Assembly: GCA_030637505.1 (NCBI GenBank)
Contig: DAOWGJ010000021.1
Span: 1-11,434, forward strand
Direction: 5' to 3'
DNA length: 11,434 nucleotides
Source of the DNA: Holophagae bacterium
GTDB lineage: Bacteria; Acidobacteriota; Thermoanaerobaculia; Thermoanaerobaculales; Sulfomarinibacteraceae
Made by a program: the position numbers and the translations under genes. This document shows, piece after piece, positions 1 through 7,172 of the stretch. The notes beneath the pieces were generated by a model that saw nothing but the letters and a program-made list of their open reading frames with translations, searched no databases and was not told where the DNA came from. Positions within the stretch are counted from its first letter, which is position 1. Each line of letters opens with the position of its first letter.

Positions 1-3000
1 GGTTCGTCGCCCAGAATCGTTCTGCTGATAGAGATGTTCGAGGTATAAAAACACGTGAACGGCTGGTCGGCTCTCGAGGTCATATGGTTGAAGCCGAATT
101 GGTGGCCCTCGAAATTGACCATCTCCATGAACGGCGTGACCGTCATCTCCTTCCTGTACCAGTCGGTGAAACCAACGATCGCCGCCGGCTCCCCGAGCGT
201 TTGGTGAAGCTGGATGTGAGCGCGAATCATTCCGGGTTGGGGAATGATGTCGTCTCCGAGGAAGAGGACGAAGTGCTCTTCAACCAGGCGTAAGGCGTTG
301 TTCCTGGCCATACCCTGGCCCTGGTTTTCCTGGGTATCGATCGTCAGCCGGAAGTTGTCGGCGTGGAGGTCCCGGTACTGTTGGAGAGCCTCCCAGGTCT
401 CGTCGCCCGACCCGTCGTCTATGACGATGACCTGAAGCCTCGGCCAGTCCTGAGCGCGAAGGGCATCCAGGGTCAAGACAAGTACCGGCCACCGTTTGAA
501 GGTGGTGATGACCACCGAGACCCCATCGGGCGCGATCGCCGGCTCGTGCCGGTCGGGCTTGAAAGCAACGAGGCGAACGGCGCCCCCGATACGTCGGAAG
601 TCCCAATTTCTGAAGATCTGGTGGGGCCTGAAGGGCGGTGCCTGCAGCCGCACGGAGAGAGTGCCTTGGTCGTCGGCCTGAACCCCATCGAGGCGGATCG
701 TTTGCCACATCGCCCCGGTCAGTGGCACCGAGGTCTCGATGCCGTTGACCCCGAGGGTGACGCTGCCGCGCCGTATCGCATCCTCGGGGACGTGGATGTC
801 GACCTCGACGGCGCCGGTGGCGCCTGGAACAACTTTCAAGCCGCACCGGGCATCGCCGCAAAATGGGCGGACGGAGTCCCGGCCTATCGGGTGTGGGGGG
901 TACCAGCCGGGCCCAAGTCGGCCCAGGGCAGAGTGCAGGCCGGGTCTGAGAAGAGGAGTCTCTACCCAGGGTCCTCCGCTTTCCGAGAGTCTGCGAATCT
1001 CCGGATGGGGGGCGGGATAGGGCGCCGCCGAAATGAATCCCCGTTCGAACAACTGAAAATCTCTCAGTTGGCGGTTCCGCTGGATGTTCCATCTCTCGAG
1101 GAGGGTAGTGGGCAGCTTGAAGACGTTCCACGCAATGACGTGAGCCGTGTGCCGCCACGCACCCATCCCGATCCAGAGTTTGGCGAGACCCTTGAACGCC
1201 TTGAGGATGTTGATGATCTCGTAGTTCTTGAGTATGGACCGGACGTTGTGCCGGCTGCCCATCCGCTCCCGCCACTCCATTCCCCGGGCCGAGTGGGTCG
1301 TGCCTCCGAAATGATGGCGAACCACCGAATCCCGGCAGACGACAACCCGCCGGCCCAAGAGCCACAGCCTCCAGCCGAGATCGACGTCTTCGTGGTACAT
1401 GAACATCTTCCGGTCGAAACCGCCGCAATCCAAAAAGTCGTGGGTGCGCATCAGCATGGCGGCGGCCGTCGGGAAGAAAACGTCCTGCACCGCCTCGATG
1501 TCGTGATCCTGGTCGATCGGACAGCCGTAGTGTCGATCGAAGCCGTAGCCGAGTTTGGACATGGCCCCGCCGCGCCCGTTGAGAATGTCGGGATGTTCGA
1601 GCAGCCGCAGTGTTGAACACGCGGCGCCGATCTGAGGGTCGTGGCACAGGACGCGCACCAGTTCGTAGAGCCAGCCGGGTTCGACTACGGTGTCACTGTT
1701 GAGGAAGGCTGCATAGCCGCCGCGAGCCGCCAGAAGCCCTTGGCGGTTGCCCTCGCCGAAACCAACGTTGGCCCCGATTTCAACGACCCGAACTTCGGGG
1801 TGGTGTTCAGCCAACCAGGTCAGTGAGTCATCATCAGAACCGTTGTCGACGACGATGGTCTCGATATTGACCATCTCGGTCAGTTTGAGGGAGGGAAGAC
1901 ACTTCTCCAAATGGTTGCGTCCATTGTAGTTGACGATGATCACCGAGACCAAGGTGGTTCGAGTCGGTTCGTTCTCCAATTCCTCCTGTAGGGCTGCTGT
2001 CCGGCGTTTCGCCTGATCGAGATGCCGTTCGCGATCAACGAGACCCTCTTCGAGGTTACGGTTGCCTCGTTCAAGATCCTCAACGCGCTTTCGCCACGCG
2101 GAGGTCTCTCTGGCGACCTCCGACGGCAGTACTTCCGCCTTTGCGTGATACTGCATTCGACTGAGAGTCTCGGGCGAGAGGAGGGACCAGTGTTTCTCGT
2201 AGACAGCCGTCCGGCCTCGGTGTTGGAGTGCTTGACCACCTGCGCCCGTAATGAAGCCGTCTCCGAAGATCCGATACCGCGCAACCTCGACGTCGACAAA
2301 AACAAAGGGTAAGGAACCGGAGAGCCTGAGGAAAAGATCCCAATCCTCGAAACATTCCAGGGTCTCGTCGATGCCGCCGATCAAACGGATTTCTTCCAGC
2401 GGCATCAGGCAACCGATGATCGGGATGAAATTCTCGAATAACAGCGCATCCGGATCGAAAGGGGCGCCGAAGGTGTGGAAGGGTGATTCCGCCCCAGTGT
2501 CGGGGTCAATAGAATAGGCGGTGACCTTGCCGTAAACGACGCTCCGGTCCGATGGAGCGGACGCCAGGAGGTGGGCAATTCCGCTGCCCAGCCAGACGTC
2601 GTCGTCGTCCAGGAAGGCCAACCATGGTCCGGTAGCCAACTCGATCGCTCGATTGTCATCCCTACAGCGGCCCCCTGCTGGCTCCAGGCGTTCGTGAATG
2701 ATCTCCAGTTGATCCTCAAAGGGCCTCACGACGTCGGTGACGTCGATGCCGCCGTCGTTGATGACGATTGCCTCCAGGGGGCGGTGGTCCTGATCCGCCA
2801 GGCTTTGAAGGGCTTCCTTCAGGAGTTCGGGGCGATCCTTGGTTCGGACGACGACGGAGATGCGCACCGCCGGGCCGGTGGTTTTTTCGGATTTTGGCTC
2901 GGGGTCAGACGTCTCCGCCGGGGAGGCCGGCTGTTCCTCGGTGCGGGCGTGGCCTGCAGAGGAAGGCGAGGGGGGCGAGACTGGCGGCAGTCCAACCGGA

Positions 3001-3725
3001 TCGGCGCTGGGGCCCTGCTGAGCCGCCCAAATGTCGATCGTACCGGAGGCGATGAAGGTCTTGTCGACAACGAAAAAGGCTGCTGCACGTTTGACCTTTG
3101 GATCCAACGTCAGACGACGGGCGACGGCGACGGCGTTCAACACCTCGAGGTAGGGCTGGATGTCATTTTGCGAGCCGAAGGCCTCCGATGCGTGCATCAG
3201 GACGGTCCAGTCGTCGGTGATATCAACCAAGGCGTTGGGCCGCATGAAGGCCGAAATCTCGTAGGTCGCCACTCGAAAGTTCTGAGGTAACGACGCCAAA
3301 CGGCCGGTTTCTTGGAGAACGCCGTACACCGCCAGGGCCATCGCCCGATGGTCAGGGTGCAGTTCGGCCGGCGAGGGGATGACCAGCAGTTCCGGTCGGT
3401 GATCGTCCAGGGCCTGTCGGATGCGTTTCAGGAACTCAGGATTCGATGGAGAAAGGCTGCGATCGGCAAAGGGCCAGAACTCCGGCATCGGAGTCCCCAT
3501 CCGTCGGGCCGCCTCTCGGCTTTCGTTGCGTCGCGTTTCGGGATTGCCCTGGGCAACGCCGTCGGTGGCGATGATCACCTGAATTGCGGCCTTTTTCCTC
3601 AGCCCTTCGAGGAGGATCGGGCCACCGCCGAATACCTCGTCATCGGGGTGTGGGGCCAAGACCAGCAGGGGCGAGCCCGAAAGACGGGTCGTGGTGTACG
3701 GGACCAGTTCCGCCTCCTGCCGCAT
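1..3725 (-). CDS. PIG-L deacetylase fused to three GT2 glycosyltransferase domains (partial, C-terminus off window)
   Basis: One uninterrupted minus-strand frame runs from ATG at 3725 to the window edge: 1241 residues with no stop. I translated through the domain junctions and all parts stay in phase. Domains: residues 18-235 are a PIG-L/LmbE-type zinc N-deacetylase with PHPDDE (25-30) and HPDH (123-126) metal motifs. Residues 238-286 are a Pro/Ser/Glu-rich linker. GT2-A is about 287-510, with DDDD at 373-376 and EDWD at 460-463. A charged coiled coil follows at 533-585. GT2-B is about 592-860, rhamnosyltransferase-like, with VDNGS at 626-630, NSD at 676-678 and HEDVD at 778-782. A beta-rich module with GPGWY (938-942) spans about 906-1060. 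GT2-C starts at 1069, with DDGS at 1103-1106 and GDD at 1157-1159. The family makes glycosidic bonds from nucleotide sugars on cell-surface glycans; the deacetylase would remove an N-acetyl group from a sugar. That both act on one glycan is inference. The start lacks a clear Shine-Dalgarno, but the frame is closed by a stop at 3774-3776 and PIG-L proteins normally begin just before this motif. Confidence 0.92.
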   Translation of the reverse strand, partial: MRQEAELVPYTTTRLSGSPLLVLAPHPDDEVFGGGPILLEGLRKKAAIQVIIATDGVAQGNPETRRNESREAARRMGTPMPEFWPFADRSLSPSNPEFLKRIRQALDDHRPELLVIPSPAELHPDHRAMALAVYGVLQETGRLASLPQNFRVATYEISAFMRPNALVDITDDWTVLMHASEAFGSQNDIQPYLEVLNAVAVARRLTLDPKVKRAAAFFVVDKTFIASGTIDIWAAQQGPSADPVGLPPVSPPSPSSAGHARTEEQPASPAETSDPEPKSEKTTGPAVRISVVVRTKDRPELLKEALQSLADQDHRPLEAIVINDGGIDVTDVVRPFEDQLEIIHERLEPAGGRCRDDNRAIELATGPWLAFLDDDDVWLGSGIAHLLASAPSDRSVVYGKVTAYSIDPDTGAESPFHTFGAPFDPDALLFENFIPIIGCLMPLEEIRLIGGIDETLECFEDWDLFLRLSGSLPFVFVDVEVARYRIFGDGFITGAGGQALQHRGRTAVYEKHWSLLSPETLSRMQYHAKAEVLPSEVARETSAWRKRVEDLERGNRNLEEGLVDRERHLDQAKRRTAALQEELENEPTRTTLVSVIIVNYNGRNHLEKCLPSLKLTEMVNIETIVVDNGSDDDSLTWLAEHHPEVRVVEIGANVGFGEGNRQGLLAARGGYAAFLNSDTVVEPGWLYELVRVLCHDPQIGAACSTLRLLEHPDILNGRGGAMSKLGYGFDRHYGCPIDQDHDIEAVQDVFFPTAAAMLMRTHDFLDCGGFDRKMFMYHEDVDLGWRLWLLGRRVVVCRDSVVRHHFGGTTHSARGMEWRERMGSRHNVRSILKNYEIINILKAFKGLAKLWIGMGAWRHTAHVIAWNVFKLPTTLLERWNIQRNRQLRDFQLFERGFISAAPYPAPHPEIRRLSESGGPWVETPLLRPGLHSALGRLGPGWYPPHPIGRDSVRPFCGDARCGLKVVPGATGAVEVDIHVPEDAIRRGSVTLGVNGIETSVPLTGAMWQTIRLDGVQADDQGTLSVRLQAPPFRPHQIFRNWDFRRIGGAVRLVAFKPDRHEPAIAPDGVSVVITTFKRWPVLVLTLDALRAQDWPRLQVIVIDDGSGDETWEALQQYRDLHADNFRLTIDTQENQGQGMARNNALRLVEEHFVLFLGDDIIPQPGMIRAHIQLHQTLGEPAAIVGFTDWYRKEMTVTPFMEMVNFEGHQFGFNHMTSRADQPFTCFYTSNISISRTILGDE

Positions 3726-3987
3726 GAGTGCATGGTAGCAGGGCGAGTTCCCGTCCGGAAACGGCGCTTTTCCTCAAATTCTTCGTCAATCTTCGGATTG
3801 CCTTGTGCGGAGTACCAAAAGTACACCTCCGCGAAAACCCTTGATCTCCTCGACTTTGACGAAAAATCGCTCGTTTCCGCCTCGGGAACGTGCTGGTCCC
3901 GTCCAGATTTTCCTATTGAGACGGGCTCGGCGTTTTTCGGTGTCAGCATGGTTTGCTCTGGGGCGTCGTTCATGATGGAATTGCGGC
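3726..3987. other. divergent intergenic region
   Basis: This gap separates the minus-strand deacetylase/glycosyltransferase gene from the plus-strand lipoate transferase, so promoters for both should lie here. I see no convincing -35/-10 pair on either strand. A weak inverted repeat (CGGGA 3883-3887 with TCCCG 3897-3901) is present. An open minus-strand frame from 3973 crosses the region, but it overlaps the start of the deacetylase out of frame and resembles no family I know. Confidence 0.5.
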
Positions 3988-4761
3988 GTGGGTGCTCTTG
4001 CTGACAACAGCCGTTTGAATATCTTCGTCGATCTCGAGGGTCGTCCGGAGCGAGATTTGGCGTTGGAGTCGGATTTCCTCGACCGCGCACCGTCAGGTGC
4101 CGTGTCGTTGTTCCTCTATTCCTGGGCATCGCCGGTTGTCGTCCTGGGCTACGGTCAGAAGATCGAAGACATTGACCTGGACTGGTGTCGGGGGGCGGGA
4201 GTTCCGGTGTATCGGCGGATGACCGGGGGAACGGGCGTCGTCCACAGGCGGGATCTGGCCGTATCGCTCTTTTTGCCGGCAGAGCATCGCTGGGCCGAGC
4301 GGATCACCGGGCTGTACGGGCTTTTCCTCGGTGCTCTGGCACCGGCTCTGGAGGCCGCCGGCGGACAGGGACAAAACCTGGTAGATCCTCCACGAAGCGG
4401 TCGGAATCGGTCACCGATTTGCTTTGAAGATCAACTCTCGGACACCCTGGTGGCCGACGGCCGCAAGGTTGTCGGATGCGCCCAGGCCCGGAGATCGCGA
4501 GCGGTCTTGATCCATGCGGCCGTCTCTCTCAACCTGGCCTCGGAGGTCTATGCAGGGGCGTTCGGGGTCTCCCGGCGGCGAATTGAAGAGGGCCTTGGAG
4601 AGGCGGTGCCGGGTGGCCGTGCCGAAGAGGTCGTCCCCTTTGTGGAAGAGGCTCTCGCGGAGGCACTGGAGATGAGAGTGAGGCACGAGAAGGCGCCGGA
4701 ACCGATCGAACTCGCGAGAGAAGCGACGACTGGAGACCTCGCGCGGGGGGGCAGAGAATAG
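3988..4761 (+). CDS. LplA/LipM/LipB-fold lipoate-protein ligase or octanoyltransferase
   Basis: The 257-residue protein belongs to the biotin/lipoate ligase-transferase fold, which attaches octanoyl or lipoyl groups to a lysine of lipoyl domains in the cytoplasm. The ligand-binding motif RRMTGGTGVVHRRDL (residues 76-90) and the family lysine K160 in DGRKVVGCAQ (157-166) are visible. C145 in the segment ICFEDQLSDTLVADGRK aligns by eye with the catalytic cysteine of LipM-type octanoyltransferases, which LplA ligases lack, so octanoyl transfer is favoured over ATP-dependent ligation. After the lysine, the usual HGS-like stretch is replaced by HAAVSLN. Length is slightly below LipM (about 280). 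The start is GTG at 3988, the only good start after the in-frame stop at 3973-3975, with a weak GGA upstream. The gene lies 286 bases ahead of the PDH genes on the same strand, which fits lipoylation of E2. Exact specificity is unproven. Confidence 0.85.
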   Translation: MGALADNSRLNIFVDLEGRPERDLALESDFLDRAPSGAVSLFLYSWASPVVVLGYGQKIEDIDLDWCRGAGVPVYRRMTGGTGVVHRRDLAVSLFLPAEHRWAERITGLYGLFLGALAPALEAAGGQGQNLVDPPRSGRNRSPICFEDQLSDTLVADGRKVVGCAQARRSRAVLIHAAVSLNLASEVYAGAFGVSRRRIEEGLGEAVPGGRAEEVVPFVEEALAEALEMRVRHEKAPEPIELAREATTGDLARGGRE

Positions 4762-4890
4762 GAAGACGGAAACGCAGCGCTGGGAATATTCGACAGGGTT
4801 TTCAGGTTTTCCACTGCGAATAGGATATTGGGACGCCCAAAGACTGATCGTGGCGGCCTTTCCAATGCCTGATCTGAGCGATTCTGGCGG
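4762..4890. other. intergenic, no recognised content
   Basis: Between the lipoate transferase and the S23-like remnant I see no gene. There is a small hairpin (TTGGG 4828-4832, CCCAA 4836-4840) without a T-tract, too weak to call a terminator. Confidence 0.4.
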
Positions 4891-5030
4891 ATGAGATGTG
4901 CCAAGTCCTTGAGGCTCTGGTGCTTGAAAAAAACGTAGGCATACCTGTTCGTCTGTCGAGGCTTTTTGAGAGTGCCCAGGGCCCAAGGAGAATGGTACAG
5001 ATCGCCGATGAGAATCGCTCAGTTTAGGCA
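4891..5030 (+). pseudogene. remnant related to four-helix-bundle (S23/IVS) protein, 5' part
   Basis: This stretch aligns by hand with the minus-strand sequence at 11434 to about 11331. There is an exact 21-base match (4925-4945 against 11434-11414), followed by roughly three-quarters identity with two single-base gaps, ending just before the pdhA ribosome-binding site. In the frame starting ATG 4891 it reads MRCAKSLRLW, then a TAG at 4936-4938, then VCRGF, VPRA and RSPMRIAQ. These vaguely recall the N-terminal half of S23-type four-helix-bundle proteins (KxLxVW, VYR, FPR, SQMRRAA). The same TAG is present in the other copy. The homology between the two copies is seen directly. Assignment to S23 rests mainly on the better-preserved C-terminal half of the other copy. 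An alternative reading is a non-coding dispersed repeat. Confidence 0.45.
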
Positions 5031-5047
5031 AGACAACAGGGGGGAAT

Positions 5048-6121
5048 ATGCCGCGCACAACAGTGTACGAGGCGGTGACGCAACGTCTGGAGATCCTGGA
5101 CATTGAGGGTCGGGTTGACGCTGAGTTGATGCCTGAACTCGATCCCAATCGGATCATCGAGTTCTACCGCAACATGGTTCTGATGCGTGCTTTCGACAAC
5201 AAGGCGCTCAAACTGCAGCGTCAGGGCCGCATGGGCACTTGGCCGCCGATACAGGGCCAGGAAGCGATTCAGGTCGCTACGGCCATGGCGATGGAAGACA
5301 GCGATTGGTTGATCCCTGCCTTTAGAGAACAGGCTGTCATGGTGTTGCGTGGCATTCCCGGTCACACAATCTATGCCTATTGGGCCGGTGATGAACGCGG
5401 TTCTGCCTTTCCCGACGATGTGCGGTGCTTCCCGATTGCCGTTCCGGTCGGGTCGCAGTGGCAGCACGGCGCTGGTGTTGGGCTCTCTCTCAAACTCCGT
5501 GGCGAACAGGCTGCGGCCGTAGTGTTCGGAGGCGACGGGTCGACATCCGAAGGCGATTTCCACGAAGGCCTCAACGCTGCTGGTGTCTTCAAGACCAACA
5601 CCGTCTTCGTTATCCAGAATAACCAATGGGCGATTTCGGTGCCGTTGTCCAAGCAGACTGCGTCGGAGACCCTGGCCCAAAAGGCCCACGCCTACGGTGT
5701 CCCGGGCATTCAAGTCGACGGGAATGACATTTTCGCCGTTCACGTGGCCGTGACCGAGGCCCTGGAACGCGCTCGGACAGGCGGAGGACCGACCCTGATC
5801 GAGGCCGTGACCTACCGTCTTGGCGATCACACGACCGCCGACGACGCCAGCCGATATCGCTCTGACGAGGAAGTGGAGCATTGGCGGGGGAAAGATCCCA
5901 TTCCCCGGCTGCGGAAATACGTTGAGGCGAACGGTCTCTGGGACGAAGAGCGGGAGAAGAGTCTCGACGACGAGGCTCGAGAGTGGGTTGATGCTCAAGT
6001 CGAGGCCCTCGAGGCCATGCCGCCGCAGCCCCTCGAGGCGATCTTTGAATATATGTACGACGAAATGCCGCCCCACCTCGAAGAGCAGATGGCGGCCCTC
6101 AAGGCGGAGGTGGATGGATGA
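5048..6121 (+). CDS. pdhA: pyruvate (2-oxoacid) dehydrogenase E1 component, alpha subunit
   Basis: This 357-residue protein is the thiamine-diphosphate-binding half of heterotetrameric (Bacillus-type) E1, which decarboxylates pyruvate and passes the acetyl group to lipoyl-E2. The ThDP/Mg motif runs from GDG (162-164) to NN (191-192). The family segments RQGRMGTWPPIQGQEA (58-73) and YRLGDHTTADDASRYRS (256-272) are also clear; the latter is the loop phosphorylated in eukaryotic homologues. Length is normal. ATG 5048 is preceded by a strong AGGGGGG (5038-5044). It overlaps pdhB by four bases (ATGA), so the subunits are probably translationally coupled. Branched-chain 2-oxoacids cannot be excluded from sequence alone, but QTASETLAQKAHAYGVPGIQ resembles the PDH type. 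Confidence 0.95.
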   Translation: MPRTTVYEAVTQRLEILDIEGRVDAELMPELDPNRIIEFYRNMVLMRAFDNKALKLQRQGRMGTWPPIQGQEAIQVATAMAMEDSDWLIPAFREQAVMVLRGIPGHTIYAYWAGDERGSAFPDDVRCFPIAVPVGSQWQHGAGVGLSLKLRGEQAAAVVFGGDGSTSEGDFHEGLNAAGVFKTNTVFVIQNNQWAISVPLSKQTASETLAQKAHAYGVPGIQVDGNDIFAVHVAVTEALERARTGGGPTLIEAVTYRLGDHTTADDASRYRSDEEVEHWRGKDPIPRLRKYVEANGLWDEEREKSLDDEAREWVDAQVEALEAMPPQPLEAIFEYMYDEMPPHLEEQMAALKAEVDG

Positions 6122-7107
6122 GTGGCCAAGCGCAACGCCTGACGATTGCTCAGGCCGTCAGAGACGCCATGCGGGATGAAATGCGCCTGGACCCGACCGT
6201 CCTTGTGCTCGGAGAGGACGTTGGAATCGACGGAGGCGTTTTTCGTGCCACCGACGGCCTGATCGAGGAGTTCGGCCCCGAAAGGGTGATCGACACACCG
6301 CTGGCCGAGAGCGGCATCATCGGCTTGTCGGTTGGGCTTGCCGCCACTGGATTCCGGCCGGTTGCCGAGATGCAGTTCATGGGCTTTGTCTATCCGGCGA
6401 TCAACCAATTGTTTTCCCATGCGGCGAGGATGCGCAACAGGACCCGGGGGCGCATGACGACGCCGATGGTGGTCCGGATGCCCTACGGAGGCGGCATTCA
6501 CCCACCGGAGCACCACTCGGAGAGTTACGAGAGTCTGTTCCTCAACACCCCGGGGTTCAAGGTTGTCGTGCCGTCCAATCCATACGATGCAAAGGGTTTG
6601 TTGATCTCTGCCATGCGCAGCAACGACCCGGTGCTCTTCATGGAGCCAAAAAGGATTTACCGTGCCTTCCGTGAGGAGGTGCCGGACGAGGCATATACCG
6701 TGCCTCTGGGGTCGGCGTCGATCGCCCACACGGGGGAGGATGTCAGCCTGATCGCGTGGGGCTCGATGACGCGGGTCTGTCACGATGCCGCCGAGGTCTT
6801 GGCTGTTCAGGGGATTTCGGCCGAGGTCGTTGATCTTCGCAGCCTCAATCCCCTCGATCGAGACACCTTTATCGGAAGTGTCGTCAAGACCGGTCGAGCC
6901 GTGGTCGTTCACGAGGCCCCGAAAACAAACGGTTTCGGCGCGGAGATCGTCGCGCAGATCAACGAGCACGCACTGATGCACTTGGAAGCCCCTGTGCAAC
7001 GGGTCTGTGGGTTTGACACAGTTTTCCCTCTGGCGCACCTGGAGAAACTGTACCTGCCGAATAGAGACCGAGTGGTCGCGGCAGCGAAGCAGACGATGGA
7101 ATATTAG
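6118..7107 (+). CDS. pdhB: pyruvate (2-oxoacid) dehydrogenase E1 component, beta subunit
   Basis: This 329-residue partner of E1 alpha forms the alpha2-beta2 enzyme and completes the thiamine-diphosphate site. Seen here are GEDVG (32-36), DTPLAESGIIG (59-69) with the E64 that contacts the cofactor pyrimidine ring, the HPPEHHSES segment near 128-136, and a C-terminal transketolase-type domain with EAPKTNGFGAE. Length is typical (about 325). The ATG at 6118 lies inside the end of pdhA (ATGA overlap). After the TAG stop, only one base separates it from a heptamer repeat tract, and pdhC begins 65 bases downstream. Confidence 0.95.
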   Translation: MSGQAQRLTIAQAVRDAMRDEMRLDPTVLVLGEDVGIDGGVFRATDGLIEEFGPERVIDTPLAESGIIGLSVGLAATGFRPVAEMQFMGFVYPAINQLFSHAARMRNRTRGRMTTPMVVRMPYGGGIHPPEHHSESYESLFLNTPGFKVVVPSNPYDAKGLLISAMRSNDPVLFMEPKRIYRAFREEVPDEAYTVPLGSASIAHTGEDVSLIAWGSMTRVCHDAAEVLAVQGISAEVVDLRSLNPLDRDTFIGSVVKTGRAVVVHEAPKTNGFGAEIVAQINEHALMHLEAPVQRVCGFDTVFPLAHLEKLYLPNRDRVVAAAKQTMEY

Positions 7108-7108
7108 G

Positions 7109-7143
7109 AGCTATCAGCTATCAGCTATCAGCTGTCGGCTTTC
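7109..7143 (+). repeat. AGCTATC heptamer tandem repeat between pdhB and pdhC
   Basis: Five 7-base units lie head to tail directly after the pdhB stop: AGCTATC three times, AGCTGTC, then a degenerate GGCTTTC. Each unit contains the self-complementary AGCT. A sister tract lies behind lpdA at 9856-9886. Confidence 0.9.
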
Positions 7144-7160
7144 GGTGGAATACGAAGAAG

Positions 7161-7165
7161 AGGAG
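7161..7165 (+). promoter_or_regulatory. Shine-Dalgarno that fixes the pdhC start
   Basis: AGGAG lies 7 bases before ATG 7173 but only 4 bases before the in-frame GTG at 7170. This favours ATG 7173 as the E2 start. The choice changes the protein by one residue. Confidence 0.7.
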
Positions 7166-7172
7166 TTCGGTG

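Noticed and set aside
280..1647. Long minus-strand frame (455 codons) and a plus-strand frame (363-1616)
   Set aside because: Arg/Pro-rich or pattern-free translations opposite or out of phase with the clear GT2 frame; shadows of GC-rich coding sequence.
3599..3973. Minus-strand frame starting MNDAPEQTML upstream of the deacetylase
   Set aside because: It overlaps about 126 bases of the deacetylase out of frame, matches no family I know, and its end reads as a shadow. An authentic short leader protein cannot be fully excluded.
4896..5027. Plus-strand 43-codon frame starting MCQVLEALVL
   Set aside because: It lies in the S23-like remnant; the second copy does not keep the same frame, so coding is unlikely.
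4411..5157. 248-codon minus-strand frame over the lipoate transferase end and pdhA start
   Set aside because: Antisense to two well-supported genes with no recognisable motif.
5024..6076. 350-codon minus-strand frame opposite pdhA
   Set aside because: Mirror frame of a strongly coding gene; no domain pattern.
7109..7143. Heptamer tract considered as CRISPR
   Set aside because: Units are 7 bases with no spacers and no cas genes.
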